64,000 bases of DNA from FEN-1139 sp964396375 (lineage in GTDB: Bacteria; Myxococcota_A; Polyangia; Polyangiales; Polyangiaceae), in the NCBI GenBank assembly GCA_964396375.1, contig CAYNEY010000028.1, positions 1 through 64,000 of the forward strand. The letters are read 5' to 3'. The position numbers and the translations under genes were made by a program. Of this stretch, positions 17,538 through 26,723 are shown one piece after another. The first letter of the stretch is position 1. The number at the start of each line of letters is the position of its first letter. A model generated the notes under the pieces. That model was not told the DNA's origin, did no database searches, and saw nothing but the letters and a program-made list of their open reading frames with translations.

Positions 17538-18178
17538 GCGGGAGCAAGGGCTGGCGGAGCCTGGAGCCTCGGGAGCGGCGCCTGGCCACTGTGCTTCTGG
17601 TGTGCCTGGGAATCATGCTGGTGGTGATGGTCCCGCTCGGAGTCGAGAGCCTGCTGGCGGAGACCCGCGAGCGAGTCGAAAGCCTGTCTCTGATCGCCAC
17701 TGAGATCGAGGGCGCCGAGGGTGCGATCGTCAAGGCTGATGCACAGAAGAAGGCGCTGAAGGAAAGGTACGCGAAGCCAGCGCCACCCCTCCCGGGACTC
17801 CTTGATGGTCTTGCTCGCGGGCTCAGCCTCGAGGTGGACGAGAACCAGGATCAACCTGTGGTGCCTCACGGCAAGAACCACGACGAGCGCGCGACCAAGA
17901 TGACGCTGCGGAGGACTGGGTTGGCGAGCTTCGCGAAATTCCTGGAGAAGGTCGCCCAGACCGGACACCCGATCGTGGTTTCGAGGCTGAATATCCGAAA
18001 GAGGCTCGCCGAACCTGATTCCTTCGACATCGAGGTTGTGCTGAGCGCCTATGACCGCAAGGAGAAAGAGGCCTCTGGTGCGCTCAAGAGTTCCCCGAGC
18101 TCGGCGCCCCGTGAGGAGACTGGTGATGAAGAGCCCGAGCAGTCCGAAGACGGCGCGGTCGAGGAGGAGCAGCCGTGA
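17534..18178 (+). CDS. gspM: Type II secretion protein GspM
   Basis: The 214-aa bitopic protein has a membrane helix near the N-terminus (LATVLLVCLGIMLVVMVPLG, about 18-37), a coiled segment and a small periplasmic ferredoxin-like domain (TGLASFAKFLEKVAQTGHPI then VSRLNIRKR). That is the GspM layout, and GspM partners GspL. The tail is Glu/Ser-rich. Family sequence identity is low in general, so the call leans on topology and position between gspL and gspN, with overlaps on both sides. Confidence 0.82.
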   Translation: MSGSKGWRSLEPRERRLATVLLVCLGIMLVVMVPLGVESLLAETRERVESLSLIATEIEGAEGAIVKADAQKKALKERYAKPAPPLPGLLDGLARGLSLEVDENQDQPVVPHGKNHDERATKMTLRRTGLASFAKFLEKVAQTGHPIVVSRLNIRKRLAEPDSFDIEVVLSAYDRKEKEASGALKSSPSSAPREETGDEEPEQSEDGAVEEEQP

Positions 18179-19248
18179 GTCCACGTGTCAAACGGGCCGT
18201 TGGTTTCGCGGTCTATCCACTCTTCTACCTGGTGCTGTTGCTCGGGTTCGCGCGCCTCACCTTCCCCTACGAGCGGTTGAAGGAAAGGCTCACCAATGAG
18301 TTCAACGCGCAGCAGGGGCCGCGAGGTATGCGGCTTCGGATCGACGCGCTGGAGGGGTACTGGCTGAGTGGGGTGGTGGCCAAGGGCGTGCGCCTCACAA
18401 TGGCACCCAAGGCTCAACCCTCCACTGCCACCAGCGGCGAAGAAACGCGCCCCCCAGCGACGATGGTGGTCGACACGGCGCGGCTTTCAGTGTCGCTGCT
18501 TGGCTTGCTCTTTGGGTCGACCGATCTCGGATTTGCGCTCGAGATCGGCAGTGGAAAAATCGAGGGTAGCGCCTTGTCGAGTAGCTCCGAACAGGCCTTC
18601 GAAGTGTCCATCGATTCAGTGCCGCTCAGTCAGCTGCCCATGTTGGTGGACTTGGTGGGTTTGCCGCTCAAAGGTATGCTGAACGGAGAGCTAGAGCTGG
18701 TGTTGCCCGAGCGCTCGGCGCAGAAGGGTGAGGGGCGCATTGCCCTCGTCTTGACCGGCGTAGCGGCGGGGGATGGCAAGGCCAAGATCCTGAATACCAT
18801 CGCGCTGCCCGAGCTCAAGGTGGGGAATTTCAACCTGAAGGCGACAGTCACCGAGGGCAAGGTGAAGGTAGACGCACTCAGCGCCAAGGGCAGTGATTTC
18901 GAGATGGCAGGCGATGGACTCATTCGTCTCCGCGAGTCGCTCACCACCAGCAGCCTGGATCTTGGGGTTCACTTCAAGTTTCTGGATGCCTACAAGGGGA
19001 AATCGGACATCACCCGAGGCCTATTTGGCACGCCGGGATCCACGGTTCCGGGCCTATTCGAGATGAACGACAAGGTTCGGCGCTCCAAGCGTGAAGATGG
19101 CTTCTACGGGTGGCGGGTGATGGGTACCCTGCAGCGTCCGCTCTTTGAACCAAGCTCGAGCATGGTGGCACGTTCTGCCGCGACCAAGTCTACCGCGGCT
19201 GGAAAGACCCCAGCCGCCCGCATTCCCAGCAAGGCCGGCACCAAGTAA
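18175..19248 (+). CDS. gspN: Type II secretion protein GspN
   Basis: This 357-aa protein starts at GTG 18175, overlapping gspM by 4 nt. The N-terminal membrane segment (FAVYPLFYLVLLLGFARL) is followed by a beta-rich periplasmic region with RLRIDALEGYWLSGVVAKGVRL and VDTARLSVSLLGLLFG. This matches the GspN/AsmA-like pattern seen in delta-proteobacterial T2SS operons. It is the last gene of the operon. The C-terminal 30 residues are Ala/Lys/Thr-rich and probably disordered. GspO (prepilin peptidase) and GspS are not in the window. Confidence 0.82.
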   Translation: MSPRVKRAVGFAVYPLFYLVLLLGFARLTFPYERLKERLTNEFNAQQGPRGMRLRIDALEGYWLSGVVAKGVRLTMAPKAQPSTATSGEETRPPATMVVDTARLSVSLLGLLFGSTDLGFALEIGSGKIEGSALSSSSEQAFEVSIDSVPLSQLPMLVDLVGLPLKGMLNGELELVLPERSAQKGEGRIALVLTGVAAGDGKAKILNTIALPELKVGNFNLKATVTEGKVKVDALSAKGSDFEMAGDGLIRLRESLTTSSLDLGVHFKFLDAYKGKSDITRGLFGTPGSTVPGLFEMNDKVRRSKREDGFYGWRVMGTLQRPLFEPSSSMVARSAATKSTAAGKTPAARIPSKAGTK

Positions 19249-19319
19249 CGGCCGCCGGTCGGTGCGTTTCTGCCAAAAACATGGGCGGACCGCGATCTGC
19301 GAGGGTGCGGGCTCTTTGC

Positions 19320-22300
19320 TCAGAGATCTACGCCGATCTGCAGTCGCTGACGTAGTTCGAAATACTCCGGGCTGACCGAGAACACCGCGAGTTCTTTGAT
19401 CCGGTCCTGACCCGACACCGGGCTCGCGCTCTCGTCGGAAGCACGGATCACCTGCACGGCAGTGTCAAGATCGTGGGCCAGAACGAAACCCACGCGATCC
19501 GCCGACAAGTCCACCGACATGACCCACTTCTTCAGGTCGAGCGCCGCACCGTCACGCAGTAGGGTGGAGACCACCCGGGTCAGCTCATCACGCTTGGAAC
19601 CGCGGAGCCCAATATCCAGCGCAGAATATGCTTCACGGACCGCGCCCTCTGTGTCGGGCGAAACCGGGAATTGCGGAGAGATCAGCTTGATGGCCGCGAA
19701 AAGCCAGGCTTTGAGGTTGGTAGCCGAGCCTAGCAGCTGGCGCAGGTAGAAGCCGGGACGCAGGAACGCCAAGTGACGTGCCGCGATGAAGGCCGCTGCC
19801 TGGGGTGGAACCTGCGAACTCATGGCCACGCGCCCGAGACCGATGCCTGGGCTGCGAGCATGGAGGAACGATAGGCCACCCACGTCGTCGCGTATGACAA
19901 AACAGGGTGGGGCCTGCATTCCGAGCACACCGGCGGCGTAGAACAGCGTCTGCGCCATCGGGGCCGGAGTCTGTGCGAGATCGATGGCCGCCTTTGGGTC
20001 ATGTCCGAGCTCGCGCAGTTCGGGGGCACGAGCAGCAATAACTGCCGGCTCGATGATGGCGAAGAGAGCCGAGAGCCACGGATCGTTGGTCTTTGGTGTC
20101 ACGGCCGCCCAATCCGGCTCAGTGAAGACAGCCTGGGCGGGCGCGGCCGTCTCTGCCCGCATGCGACGGTAGAACCGATCCTCGTCCGGATCGGCGAAGC
20201 CAAGCACCGACAGAGCCTGGCAAAGACACCACGCACCATCCGGATTCTTGGTCTCCGTGAAGAGGCGTCGCATCGCACGATAGGACTCCACGCGGTACGG
20301 GTTGTCTTCGAGCAGTCGATGATGGGCCGAGAGCGCGCGGGTCAGGTACTTGACCGGATCGGTGGAGCAGATCGCGGCGATCTGCAGGGTGCGTTCGGCA
20401 TTGCCGGGCTCGAGGACGGCTGCTGCTTCCAGGGCGGAGATGGCATGATCGAGCCAACCGAGCCGTTTCTCGTACAGCTCAGCCAGCATGAGATGGGTCT
20501 CGATCTGCCCCTTCTGATCCTTGGCTTCCGTGACCACATCTAGCCGTTTGCGCAGGAGGCGCTCCACCGCAGGATAGTTTCCGCGGCTCTGATACAGTTC
20601 GACGGCTTCGTTCAGCGCTTTCTGGATGGTTGGATCGAGTTCGATCACCTCCTCGAAGAAGTCGAGGGCTCGCTCGACGTCTCCCATCTGGCGGGCGGTC
20701 ACGATGGCCGCGGTGTGGAGATACTTCGCGCGTTGCTTGTGCTCGTCGACAAATCCGGCAAGGCGTACCACCACCTCTACGAGCCGAGTCCAATCCTTTT
20801 CATCCGAGTAGAGCTGCATCAGTTTGGTGAGCAGGCGACGATCGTCGGGCCGATCGTCGAGTGCCGCCACCAGGCTCTGAATGGCGCGAGGACGGTCACC
20901 CAGTCGGGTGGCGGTGACATCTCCGAGATCGATGAGGATTTGAATCCGGTCGTCGCCAAACGCTACATCCAAGTGGCGGGTCAGCGTCTTCTGGACGTCG
21001 CTCCAGCGAGCGAGGCTGGTGTAGGCTGAGGCCAGCGCGGTGAGCGGATCCGCGTAGGAAGGATCGAGATCCACGGCTTCTTCGAGCGGATTGATCGCTG
21101 AGGCGGGGTTGTCGGCGCGGCGCAGCGATTCGCCGAGTCGATAGAGGAGCTCGGCACGACTGGTTGGACCGAGTGCTTCGCCGAAGCGCGCCAGAAGCGC
21201 GCGGTGCTCCTCGGCGACCTTGGCAGGATCCCCCTTGTGGTCGAAGAGCATCCGAGCTGCCGTGATCAGCGCAGACTGGTCGTTCGGAGCGAGCCGTACC
21301 AGGGATTCGTAGGCGCTCTGCGCGCGGTCGAGGGAGCCGGACTGGGCGAGCGACTCGATGGCACGACGGAGGACCGGCACCGCGCTTTCGATGGGAAGGT
21401 TCTCGATACGGTCGATCAGCGCCGTGTAGTGCTTGGAGGACTCGATGAAGCGCTGACTCTCGAAGGCGATGTCACCGAGCACGGTGAGCGCCTCGGCGCT
21501 GGTTGGATCGAGGGAGAGCGCCGTCTTGGCCGCGTCCTCGGCTCGCGACCCGTCATGGAGGCGGTTCAAGGCGATGCTGGCCAGCTCGCCATGAAGCTTG
21601 GCTTTGGCACGCTCACCTTCGGTGCGCTTGATCTCTTGTTCGAGAAGCTGAACCGCCGCGTGCGCATCTCCGCGGGCGAGGTAGGCTTGGCGGAGCTGTG
21701 CCGCGACCCCTGGCTGGGTTGGTTGGGCGTCGAGAGCCATCTTGTAGTGGCTGATTGCTAGATCGATATCGCCTCGTTGCTCGAGCATGCGGGCAGCGCG
21801 AAGGTAGTGTTCAGCCTTGGCTTGGGGCGTGGTTGCCTTCGAGGCAAGGACATCGATGGCAGCGAGCGCGGCGTCGGCATCGCCCAGTGACTCCCGCAAC
21901 CGGGCGACCATCTCCAGGGCTTCGGGGTGTTGTGGTTCGAACGACAACACCTGTTCGAAGCAGGTCATGGCGCGATCGGGCGCGCCCAGTTGCTCAGCAA
22001 GCACGCGCCCGAGCTGGAGGGTGAGCGAGACCACGCGGGGAGTTTCACTCGACAAGGCAAGCTGGCGCTCCAAGAGGTCGGCGACCTCTGCCCAGCGATC
22101 CATGGCCCGGCAGATACGGGTGAGACGGGAGAGCGCGTTGTCGTTGTTTTCGTCCAGCGTGAGGACGGCGCGCAGCGCAGCCGCTGCGCGCTCATTGTCC
22201 AAGAACTCTTCTTCGTGGATGGCCGCGATCCGCTCGAGGAGTAGGGCTTTCTGACGAGGTGTGGTGCTGACGCGCACTTCGCGATCCAAGATCGCGATCA

Positions 22301-24632
22301 GATCTTCGAACCGTCCTACCTTGGCGTAGAGCCGATCCAGGCCCTTCATGAGTTCGAGGGCCTCTGGAGCCTCAGAGAGACCCTGCTCGAGAACTCGGAT
22401 CGCTTCGGCGTCGTTGTGCAGTGAGATTTCGTAGGCGTCGGAGAGACGGAGTTGCGCCCGGACACGGGCCTCCCCGCGCAAACCCTCTGCCTGTGAGCTG
22501 AGCAACTTGGCTAGGGCGGCGAACTCCCCTTGCTTCTCCAGGACCCGCGCTAGCCCTTCGGCGGCGCGCTCGTGCATCGGATCGTCGGCCAGCACAGCCT
22601 CGAACAGCGTGCGTGCTCCTGCCGGATCGTTGAGGTGGCGCTCTGCAACCTCGGCGGCCTCTGCGCGGAGATCACGGGCCTTCGCTGGCGTGGAGGTGGA
22701 CTCGGCCCAACGCGTGAGCACCATGCCGAGCTCTGGCCACTGCTGACCCTTGCGGTAGAGCTGGACCATCGATTCAAGAACGGCTTCGTTGGTTGGATCG
22801 CTGGCGACCACGCTGCTCAGGCAGGTGAGTGCCATGTCCGCGCGTCCGGCTTTGTCTGAGTACCAACGGCCGACTCGGAGGATGAAGCGGGTCTTATCAG
22901 CCGAGTCAAAACTCTGATCCTCGAGCGGTCCGTTGCAGGACTCGAGCACCTCGGCCCACGCCTGCGGGTTGCTGCCCGCGAGCCGCTCCACCTCGTCGGC
23001 GTAGGTATCGTCGGAGATGTCTTCACACAGGGCTTGAGTGAAGGCTACCAGGGCCTGCTCCGCGTCGCCGACGTCGTTCTGGTAGATGCGGCCAATCTCG
23101 GCGAAGGCACGGCCGCGTTCGACGCGGCTCTCGGAGCGCTGTCCGCGGTCGAGGAGCATCTCGATCAGCTCCTCGAACTTGCCGAGGTTGCGCCGAATCC
23201 GCTCGAGCGCAGTGCGTGCGTCGTTGTCCGAAGGATCAGTGTTGAGTACCCAGAGGTAGAGTTGCTCGGCATTGGCCGGATCGCGCAGGGTGCGATCGTA
23301 GAGTTGAGCCGCACGGAGCAAGAGCTCCTTCTTGATCCAGCGGTGTTGTGCCTCGGCGTCGTCTCCGATCTCGAAAGCCGCGCGTCGGATGGCCTCGGCT
23401 GCCCGCTCGGGATCCGCTCCTTCGTCCACGGCTCGTTCCACCGCCTCCGCTGCTGTTAGGCTGGTCGGCTCCCAACCGAGCGCCTCCAACCTGCGGTTGA
23501 ACTCTTCGGGATCGATGGTGGCGGTGGGACGGAAGCTCGAGAAATGCCCGAGTGACTGGAAGCGTGTGGTTGCAGCGTGGGCGTGGGCGGGACGTTCCGC
23601 CGGATCCTTGGCCAACAGGGTGAGCACGAAATCATCGAGACCGCGATCGATCCAGCCGCGGGGACCAACCGCACTGGGTGGCTCCGGGATCTCACTACGG
23701 TGCGCACTCAATAGGTCGAAGCCCGAGGCCTCGAACGGTGCGCGGCCGGTGAGCATCTCGTAGAGCAGCGCACCGAGGGCGTACATGTCCGAGGCTGGCG
23801 TCCCAGCCATCGATGACAGAAGCTCGGGTGCGATGCCCTTTGGTGATTGGACGAAGCCCGGAACCTCGGCTGGGTTGCGGGGAGCTGCCCGGAGTCGATC
23901 TGTGCCGGCGTCGAGCAAGAGGATTTCGTGGCCGGGGATCGCTCCTTCTGGCACGATGACGTTTTCGAGGGAGAGGGCACCGTGAACGATGCGTCGTTCG
24001 TGGAGAGCGGCCAGGGCATCGAGGATGGCCAGGATGAGCGGCTTGGCTTCGCTCACATGGATGGGCCCGGAGCGTGCCACGCGGTGCGCCAGCGACGGGC
24101 CCTCCACGAATCGATGCAGGGAAAAAACCCGCTCTCCGTGGCTCGCAATGAGGAGCTGGCTGGGCAGGCCGGGGTGCGAGAGCTTCCCCACCAGGCGTGT
24201 TACGGCGGCGAAACGTTGGAGACCCCGTCGATCGCGCATCGCCTCGCGGCGGAGCAGTTTGACCCGCACCGGCGCATTCGCATACTGACCGAGGTAACTC
24301 TCGCTCACGCGACCTTGGCCCAGGCTGCGCACGACCGTTACGTCACCGAGTGTCGAGTTCGGCCGCAGCGTTTCGTTCTCGGCGATTCCGAGAACCCGGA
24401 CCGCGTCGAGGGCGGCTGAGGCATCAGGCCGCAGGCTCCGAACCGCCTCGCACAAGGCCTCCACGCCGTCGTTCGCGACACAATACTGGATCAAGGATTT
24501 CGCGAAGGAGCCGATAGTCGCTGTGCCTCCGACGGCCTGGGGTGGAAAGCCCAAGACGTTCTCTGAAACATCGAGCAGACCGGCGAGGTCAAACAGGCGT
24601 TCGAGTTCGGCTTCAAGCGTTGCGATCTCCAT
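19320..24632 (-). CDS. Giant pseudokinase-TPR protein
   Basis: This is a 1770-aa cytoplasmic protein. Residues about 90-375 form a Ser/Thr-kinase-like domain with a glycine-loop-like SLGQGRVSESYLGQY and a candidate ATP lysine (VRVKLL). The catalytic HRD is replaced by VHGALSLENV and the DFG-type motif by LLLDAGTD, so it should be a pseudokinase. The GIAPELLSS...DMYALGALLYEMLTGRAPF half is intact. Residues about 430-1540 hold many TPRs with 34-residue periodicity, followed by a C-terminal domain of about 230 aa of unknown family (GFYLRQLLGSATNLKAWLF). ATG 24632 is preferred, with AAGGAA upstream, over an in-frame ATG at 24716. It is likely a scaffold; no close partner is evident. It is convergent with the T2SS operon. 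Confidence 0.87.
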   Translation of the reverse strand: MEIATLEAELERLFDLAGLLDVSENVLGFPPQAVGGTATIGSFAKSLIQYCVANDGVEALCEAVRSLRPDASAALDAVRVLGIAENETLRPNSTLGDVTVVRSLGQGRVSESYLGQYANAPVRVKLLRREAMRDRRGLQRFAAVTRLVGKLSHPGLPSQLLIASHGERVFSLHRFVEGPSLAHRVARSGPIHVSEAKPLILAILDALAALHERRIVHGALSLENVIVPEGAIPGHEILLLDAGTDRLRAAPRNPAEVPGFVQSPKGIAPELLSSMAGTPASDMYALGALLYEMLTGRAPFEASGFDLLSAHRSEIPEPPSAVGPRGWIDRGLDDFVLTLLAKDPAERPAHAHAATTRFQSLGHFSSFRPTATIDPEEFNRRLEALGWEPTSLTAAEAVERAVDEGADPERAAEAIRRAAFEIGDDAEAQHRWIKKELLLRAAQLYDRTLRDPANAEQLYLWVLNTDPSDNDARTALERIRRNLGKFEELIEMLLDRGQRSESRVERGRAFAEIGRIYQNDVGDAEQALVAFTQALCEDISDDTYADEVERLAGSNPQAWAEVLESCNGPLEDQSFDSADKTRFILRVGRWYSDKAGRADMALTCLSSVVASDPTNEAVLESMVQLYRKGQQWPELGMVLTRWAESTSTPAKARDLRAEAAEVAERHLNDPAGARTLFEAVLADDPMHERAAEGLARVLEKQGEFAALAKLLSSQAEGLRGEARVRAQLRLSDAYEISLHNDAEAIRVLEQGLSEAPEALELMKGLDRLYAKVGRFEDLIAILDREVRVSTTPRQKALLLERIAAIHEEEFLDNERAAAALRAVLTLDENNDNALSRLTRICRAMDRWAEVADLLERQLALSSETPRVVSLTLQLGRVLAEQLGAPDRAMTCFEQVLSFEPQHPEALEMVARLRESLGDADAALAAIDVLASKATTPQAKAEHYLRAARMLEQRGDIDLAISHYKMALDAQPTQPGVAAQLRQAYLARGDAHAAVQLLEQEIKRTEGERAKAKLHGELASIALNRLHDGSRAEDAAKTALSLDPTSAEALTVLGDIAFESQRFIESSKHYTALIDRIENLPIESAVPVLRRAIESLAQSGSLDRAQSAYESLVRLAPNDQSALITAARMLFDHKGDPAKVAEEHRALLARFGEALGPTSRAELLYRLGESLRRADNPASAINPLEEAVDLDPSYADPLTALASAYTSLARWSDVQKTLTRHLDVAFGDDRIQILIDLGDVTATRLGDRPRAIQSLVAALDDRPDDRRLLTKLMQLYSDEKDWTRLVEVVVRLAGFVDEHKQRAKYLHTAAIVTARQMGDVERALDFFEEVIELDPTIQKALNEAVELYQSRGNYPAVERLLRKRLDVVTEAKDQKGQIETHLMLAELYEKRLGWLDHAISALEAAAVLEPGNAERTLQIAAICSTDPVKYLTRALSAHHRLLEDNPYRVESYRAMRRLFTETKNPDGAWCLCQALSVLGFADPDEDRFYRRMRAETAAPAQAVFTEPDWAAVTPKTNDPWLSALFAIIEPAVIAARAPELRELGHDPKAAIDLAQTPAPMAQTLFYAAGVLGMQAPPCFVIRDDVGGLSFLHARSPGIGLGRVAMSSQVPPQAAAFIAARHLAFLRPGFYLRQLLGSATNLKAWLFAAIKLISPQFPVSPDTEGAVREAYSALDIGLRGSKRDELTRVVSTLLRDGAALDLKKWVMSVDLSADRVGFVLAHDLDTAVQVIRASDESASPVSGQDRIKELAVFSVSPEYFELRQRLQIGVDL

Positions 24633-24846
24633 GAGATTCCTTGCAAAGACACGAGAGGGCAGACAAAGGATGCGACGAGGGCCGCGGGCGTCGGGACTCC
24701 GAAGCCGGCGGAACAATACCGTGTCCGAGAAGCAGGTGAGACCACAAATCTGGCCTCCCAGGTGAAATTGGTGGGACCCAGTTGCCTTCCCACCGCCATT
24801 TTCTGGCCCTTCTGTTGCGGCTTATGGCATCCTCGGGGCCCAAACA

Positions 24847-25137
24847 ATGAAGGGCTGGCTAGATCTCGAACGCCTCGTGCCTCTTGGGCTTCTCACATTC
24901 GTGCTCGCGTTGGCACCGGCGTTGGTCTTGGCACCCACTGGCCTGCCGCGAGTCCGCCATCTCGAGCAAGAGAAGAGCCGAGTCGACCGGCAAATAGCGG
25001 CCCTACAACGGGAAATTGCCCAGCTTCGGGCTGAGGTCCAGCGGATCCGTAGTGATCCAAGGGCGGTCGAACGTGTGGCCCGCGACGAGCTCGGATTGGT
25101 GAGGGAAACGGAAGTTGTCTTCCTGTTCGGTTCCTGA
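24847..25137 (+). CDS. ftsB: FtsB/DivIC-like septum formation initiator
   Basis: The 96-aa bitopic protein has an N-terminal membrane helix (VPLGLLTFVLALAPALVLA, about 11-29), a Leu-zipper-like coiled coil (HLEQEKSRVDRQIAALQREI) and the closing VERVARDELGLVRETEVVF. That is the DivIC/FtsB signature in which the C-terminus contacts FtsL and FtsQ. Size is typical (about 90-105 aa). It is divergent from the pseudokinase gene and convergent with a lipoprotein, so it is probably monocistronic. Confidence 0.88.
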   Translation: MKGWLDLERLVPLGLLTFVLALAPALVLAPTGLPRVRHLEQEKSRVDRQIAALQREIAQLRAEVQRIRSDPRAVERVARDELGLVRETEVVFLFGS

Positions 25138-25162
25138 ATGCCGGCCGGTGGCCGTGGAGCGA

Positions 25163-26041
25163 TCACGACAGCTGTTGGCTACTGTCGCCTGAACTCCCAC
25201 CTGCGCCTACCTCGGGGAGGCTCGTTGCTCCGGCTCTACCGTCCACCCCACCATTCTCCTCGGGCCCGCTGCCACCGGCGCCACCAGAATCCTGATCGAG
25301 TTCGGTGCTCACGCAGCCCTGACGCGCCAAGTTTGCGAGATACGCCTGACAGGCGGGGCTGTCCCAAATGCTGCTCGGCACGGCGTCGGGGTTTGGTTCT
25401 GGCAGGTTGACTTGCTCGGTCGGGTCCCGCTCGTCGACATACTCATGCCTGAGCGTACCTTTGATGCGAAGCGATGCGCCGGGCCACGAGATTGGTTCCC
25501 TGAACTCGATGTCCATGGAAAGGGAGATATTGGGGAGTCCCTCGCGCCACACCTCATCTACCGTCACTTGCCCAGTGATCGATGCGAAATCGGCGCCGAC
25601 CAGCTCGGTGTCGGGTGCTTGCTCGACGCGGAATCCCACGGCAACGGGGCGGATGCAGTATGGCCGAGTAGGCTCGGCGAAGGCGACGTAATAGGGTTGG
25701 TCGGGTTCACCCCAGAAGACATCGTGCGTGCCGAGCGAGAAGTAGGACGTTGTGTAGAGGGTAGCGTCGAGGACGTAGCGCGGTGCCTCGGTTTGGTCTG
25801 TGACCAGGAGGGTGCCATTCGAATCGGCACAACCGAAACCACTGGCAATGAGCAGGCTGCGAGCCTTGCCGAGATGGCTGATCTCCTTGGTGCCGTCGGG
25901 GCGGCACACTTCGAGTTCGAGCGATGCGTGGCCGCGCCAACCCACGAACGGAGCGGGGGCCGTGTCGCTGCCGCAGCCGACCAGCGTGAACAGCGCTACC
26001 GCGAGGGGCAAGACGCGAGCATGGCTTTGCATGGAAGCCAT
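25163..26041 (-). CDS. Predicted lipoprotein
   Basis: This protein of about 292 aa has a type II signal peptide ending in lipobox TLVGC (Cys23). A beta-rich domain contains SLELEVCRPDGTKEISH and RTSVDEVWREG-like strands with paired Cys. The last 40 residues are Gly/Ser/Ala-rich, so here the flexible tail is C-terminal rather than a linker behind the lipid anchor. I chose the first ATG of MASMQSHA; ATG 26032 also fits. The family is not recognised; envelope location is the only firm inference. Confidence 0.72.
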   Translation of the reverse strand: MASMQSHARVLPLAVALFTLVGCGSDTAPAPFVGWRGHASLELEVCRPDGTKEISHLGKARSLLIASGFGCADSNGTLLVTDQTEAPRYVLDATLYTTSYFSLGTHDVFWGEPDQPYYVAFAEPTRPYCIRPVAVGFRVEQAPDTELVGADFASITGQVTVDEVWREGLPNISLSMDIEFREPISWPGASLRIKGTLRHEYVDERDPTEQVNLPEPNPDAVPSSIWDSPACQAYLANLARQGCVSTELDQDSGGAGGSGPEENGGVDGRAGATSLPEVGAGGSSGDSSQQLS

Positions 26042-26171
26042 CGTATCGGATCCCGAAGAGCGAAAGGTAGGGGAGGCGGGGTGCGGTAGCATGCCTGGCC
26101 TCTTTGCCGTGACTGCGGGCGGCTAACTGTGTGGGGCGAGCCTGAGTGCCCGCCACCGGGGACGCCCGTGT

Positions 26172-26603
26172 TCAGGTGTCGGAGGGTGCCATCCGAGCAA
26201 TCCTGGCACCGCCATGGGGAAGGCCTCGGAGCCGGCGCTCCTCCGTTCCGAGCAAGGCAGCGAGGGAGAGCGCGTACTGAGTGGAGAGCCGGATCTGGCC
26301 ACCTTCGATTCCAACGATGCTCTCCTCATCCAGTTCGAGACGACGGCCCAGCTCTAGTGGAGAGAGGTCGAGCAGCCCTCGCGCGAAGTTGGCTGCCTCG
26401 CGATCCGGTTTGCCCTCCGTGAGCACGATGATGGCGGCCTGGATCGACAGCAGGCGACGGGCGTCGGGCTCCAGAATGGTACGCTGGCAGGTGGGGCAAC
26501 GGTAGTGGGGGCACGAGCGGCTTTCGACCACCGTGGCACCGACGCGGACCTCGAGCGGCTCGGTATCCAAGGTCAATCTGGCCTGGCAGACGGGGCAGTT
26601 CAT
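26172..26603 (-). CDS. Zinc-ribbon plus HTH protein (MqsA-like layout)
   Basis: This 143-aa protein has an N-terminal zinc ribbon with paired CPVC and CPTC knuckles about 30 residues apart. An HTH_3/XRE-like region follows (ANFARGLLDLSPLELGRRLE, then the recognition-helix-like STQYALSLAALLG). The order is that of MqsA/YgiT-type antitoxin-regulators, but no toxin gene is adjacent, so a stand-alone transcription factor is equally likely. The start is MNCPVC at 26603; an in-frame ATG at 26666 would add 21 residues. It is divergent from murI with a gap of about 120 bp. Confidence 0.65.
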   Translation of the reverse strand: MNCPVCQARLTLDTEPLEVRVGATVVESRSCPHYRCPTCQRTILEPDARRLLSIQAAIIVLTEGKPDREAANFARGLLDLSPLELGRRLELDEESIVGIEGGQIRLSTQYALSLAALLGTEERRLRGLPHGGARIARMAPSDT

Positions 26604-26723
26604 CCGATTGCTGGCACAGATACCCCAGCCCCGAGGGAGCGCCAGAGTGGAATCGGGTTGGCCCATTGACCGGTCTTGCTTGGGGTCTCGTGGACAGCTA
26701 GGGCTGGTCGACCAAGGTCGCGC

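Noticed and set aside
11715..18178. Type IV pilus operon instead of T2SS
   Set aside because: Gene order C-D-E-F-G-H-I-J-K-L-M-N with GspC PDZ and GspK is specific to T2SS; there is no PilT, PilQ-type partner set or PilA.
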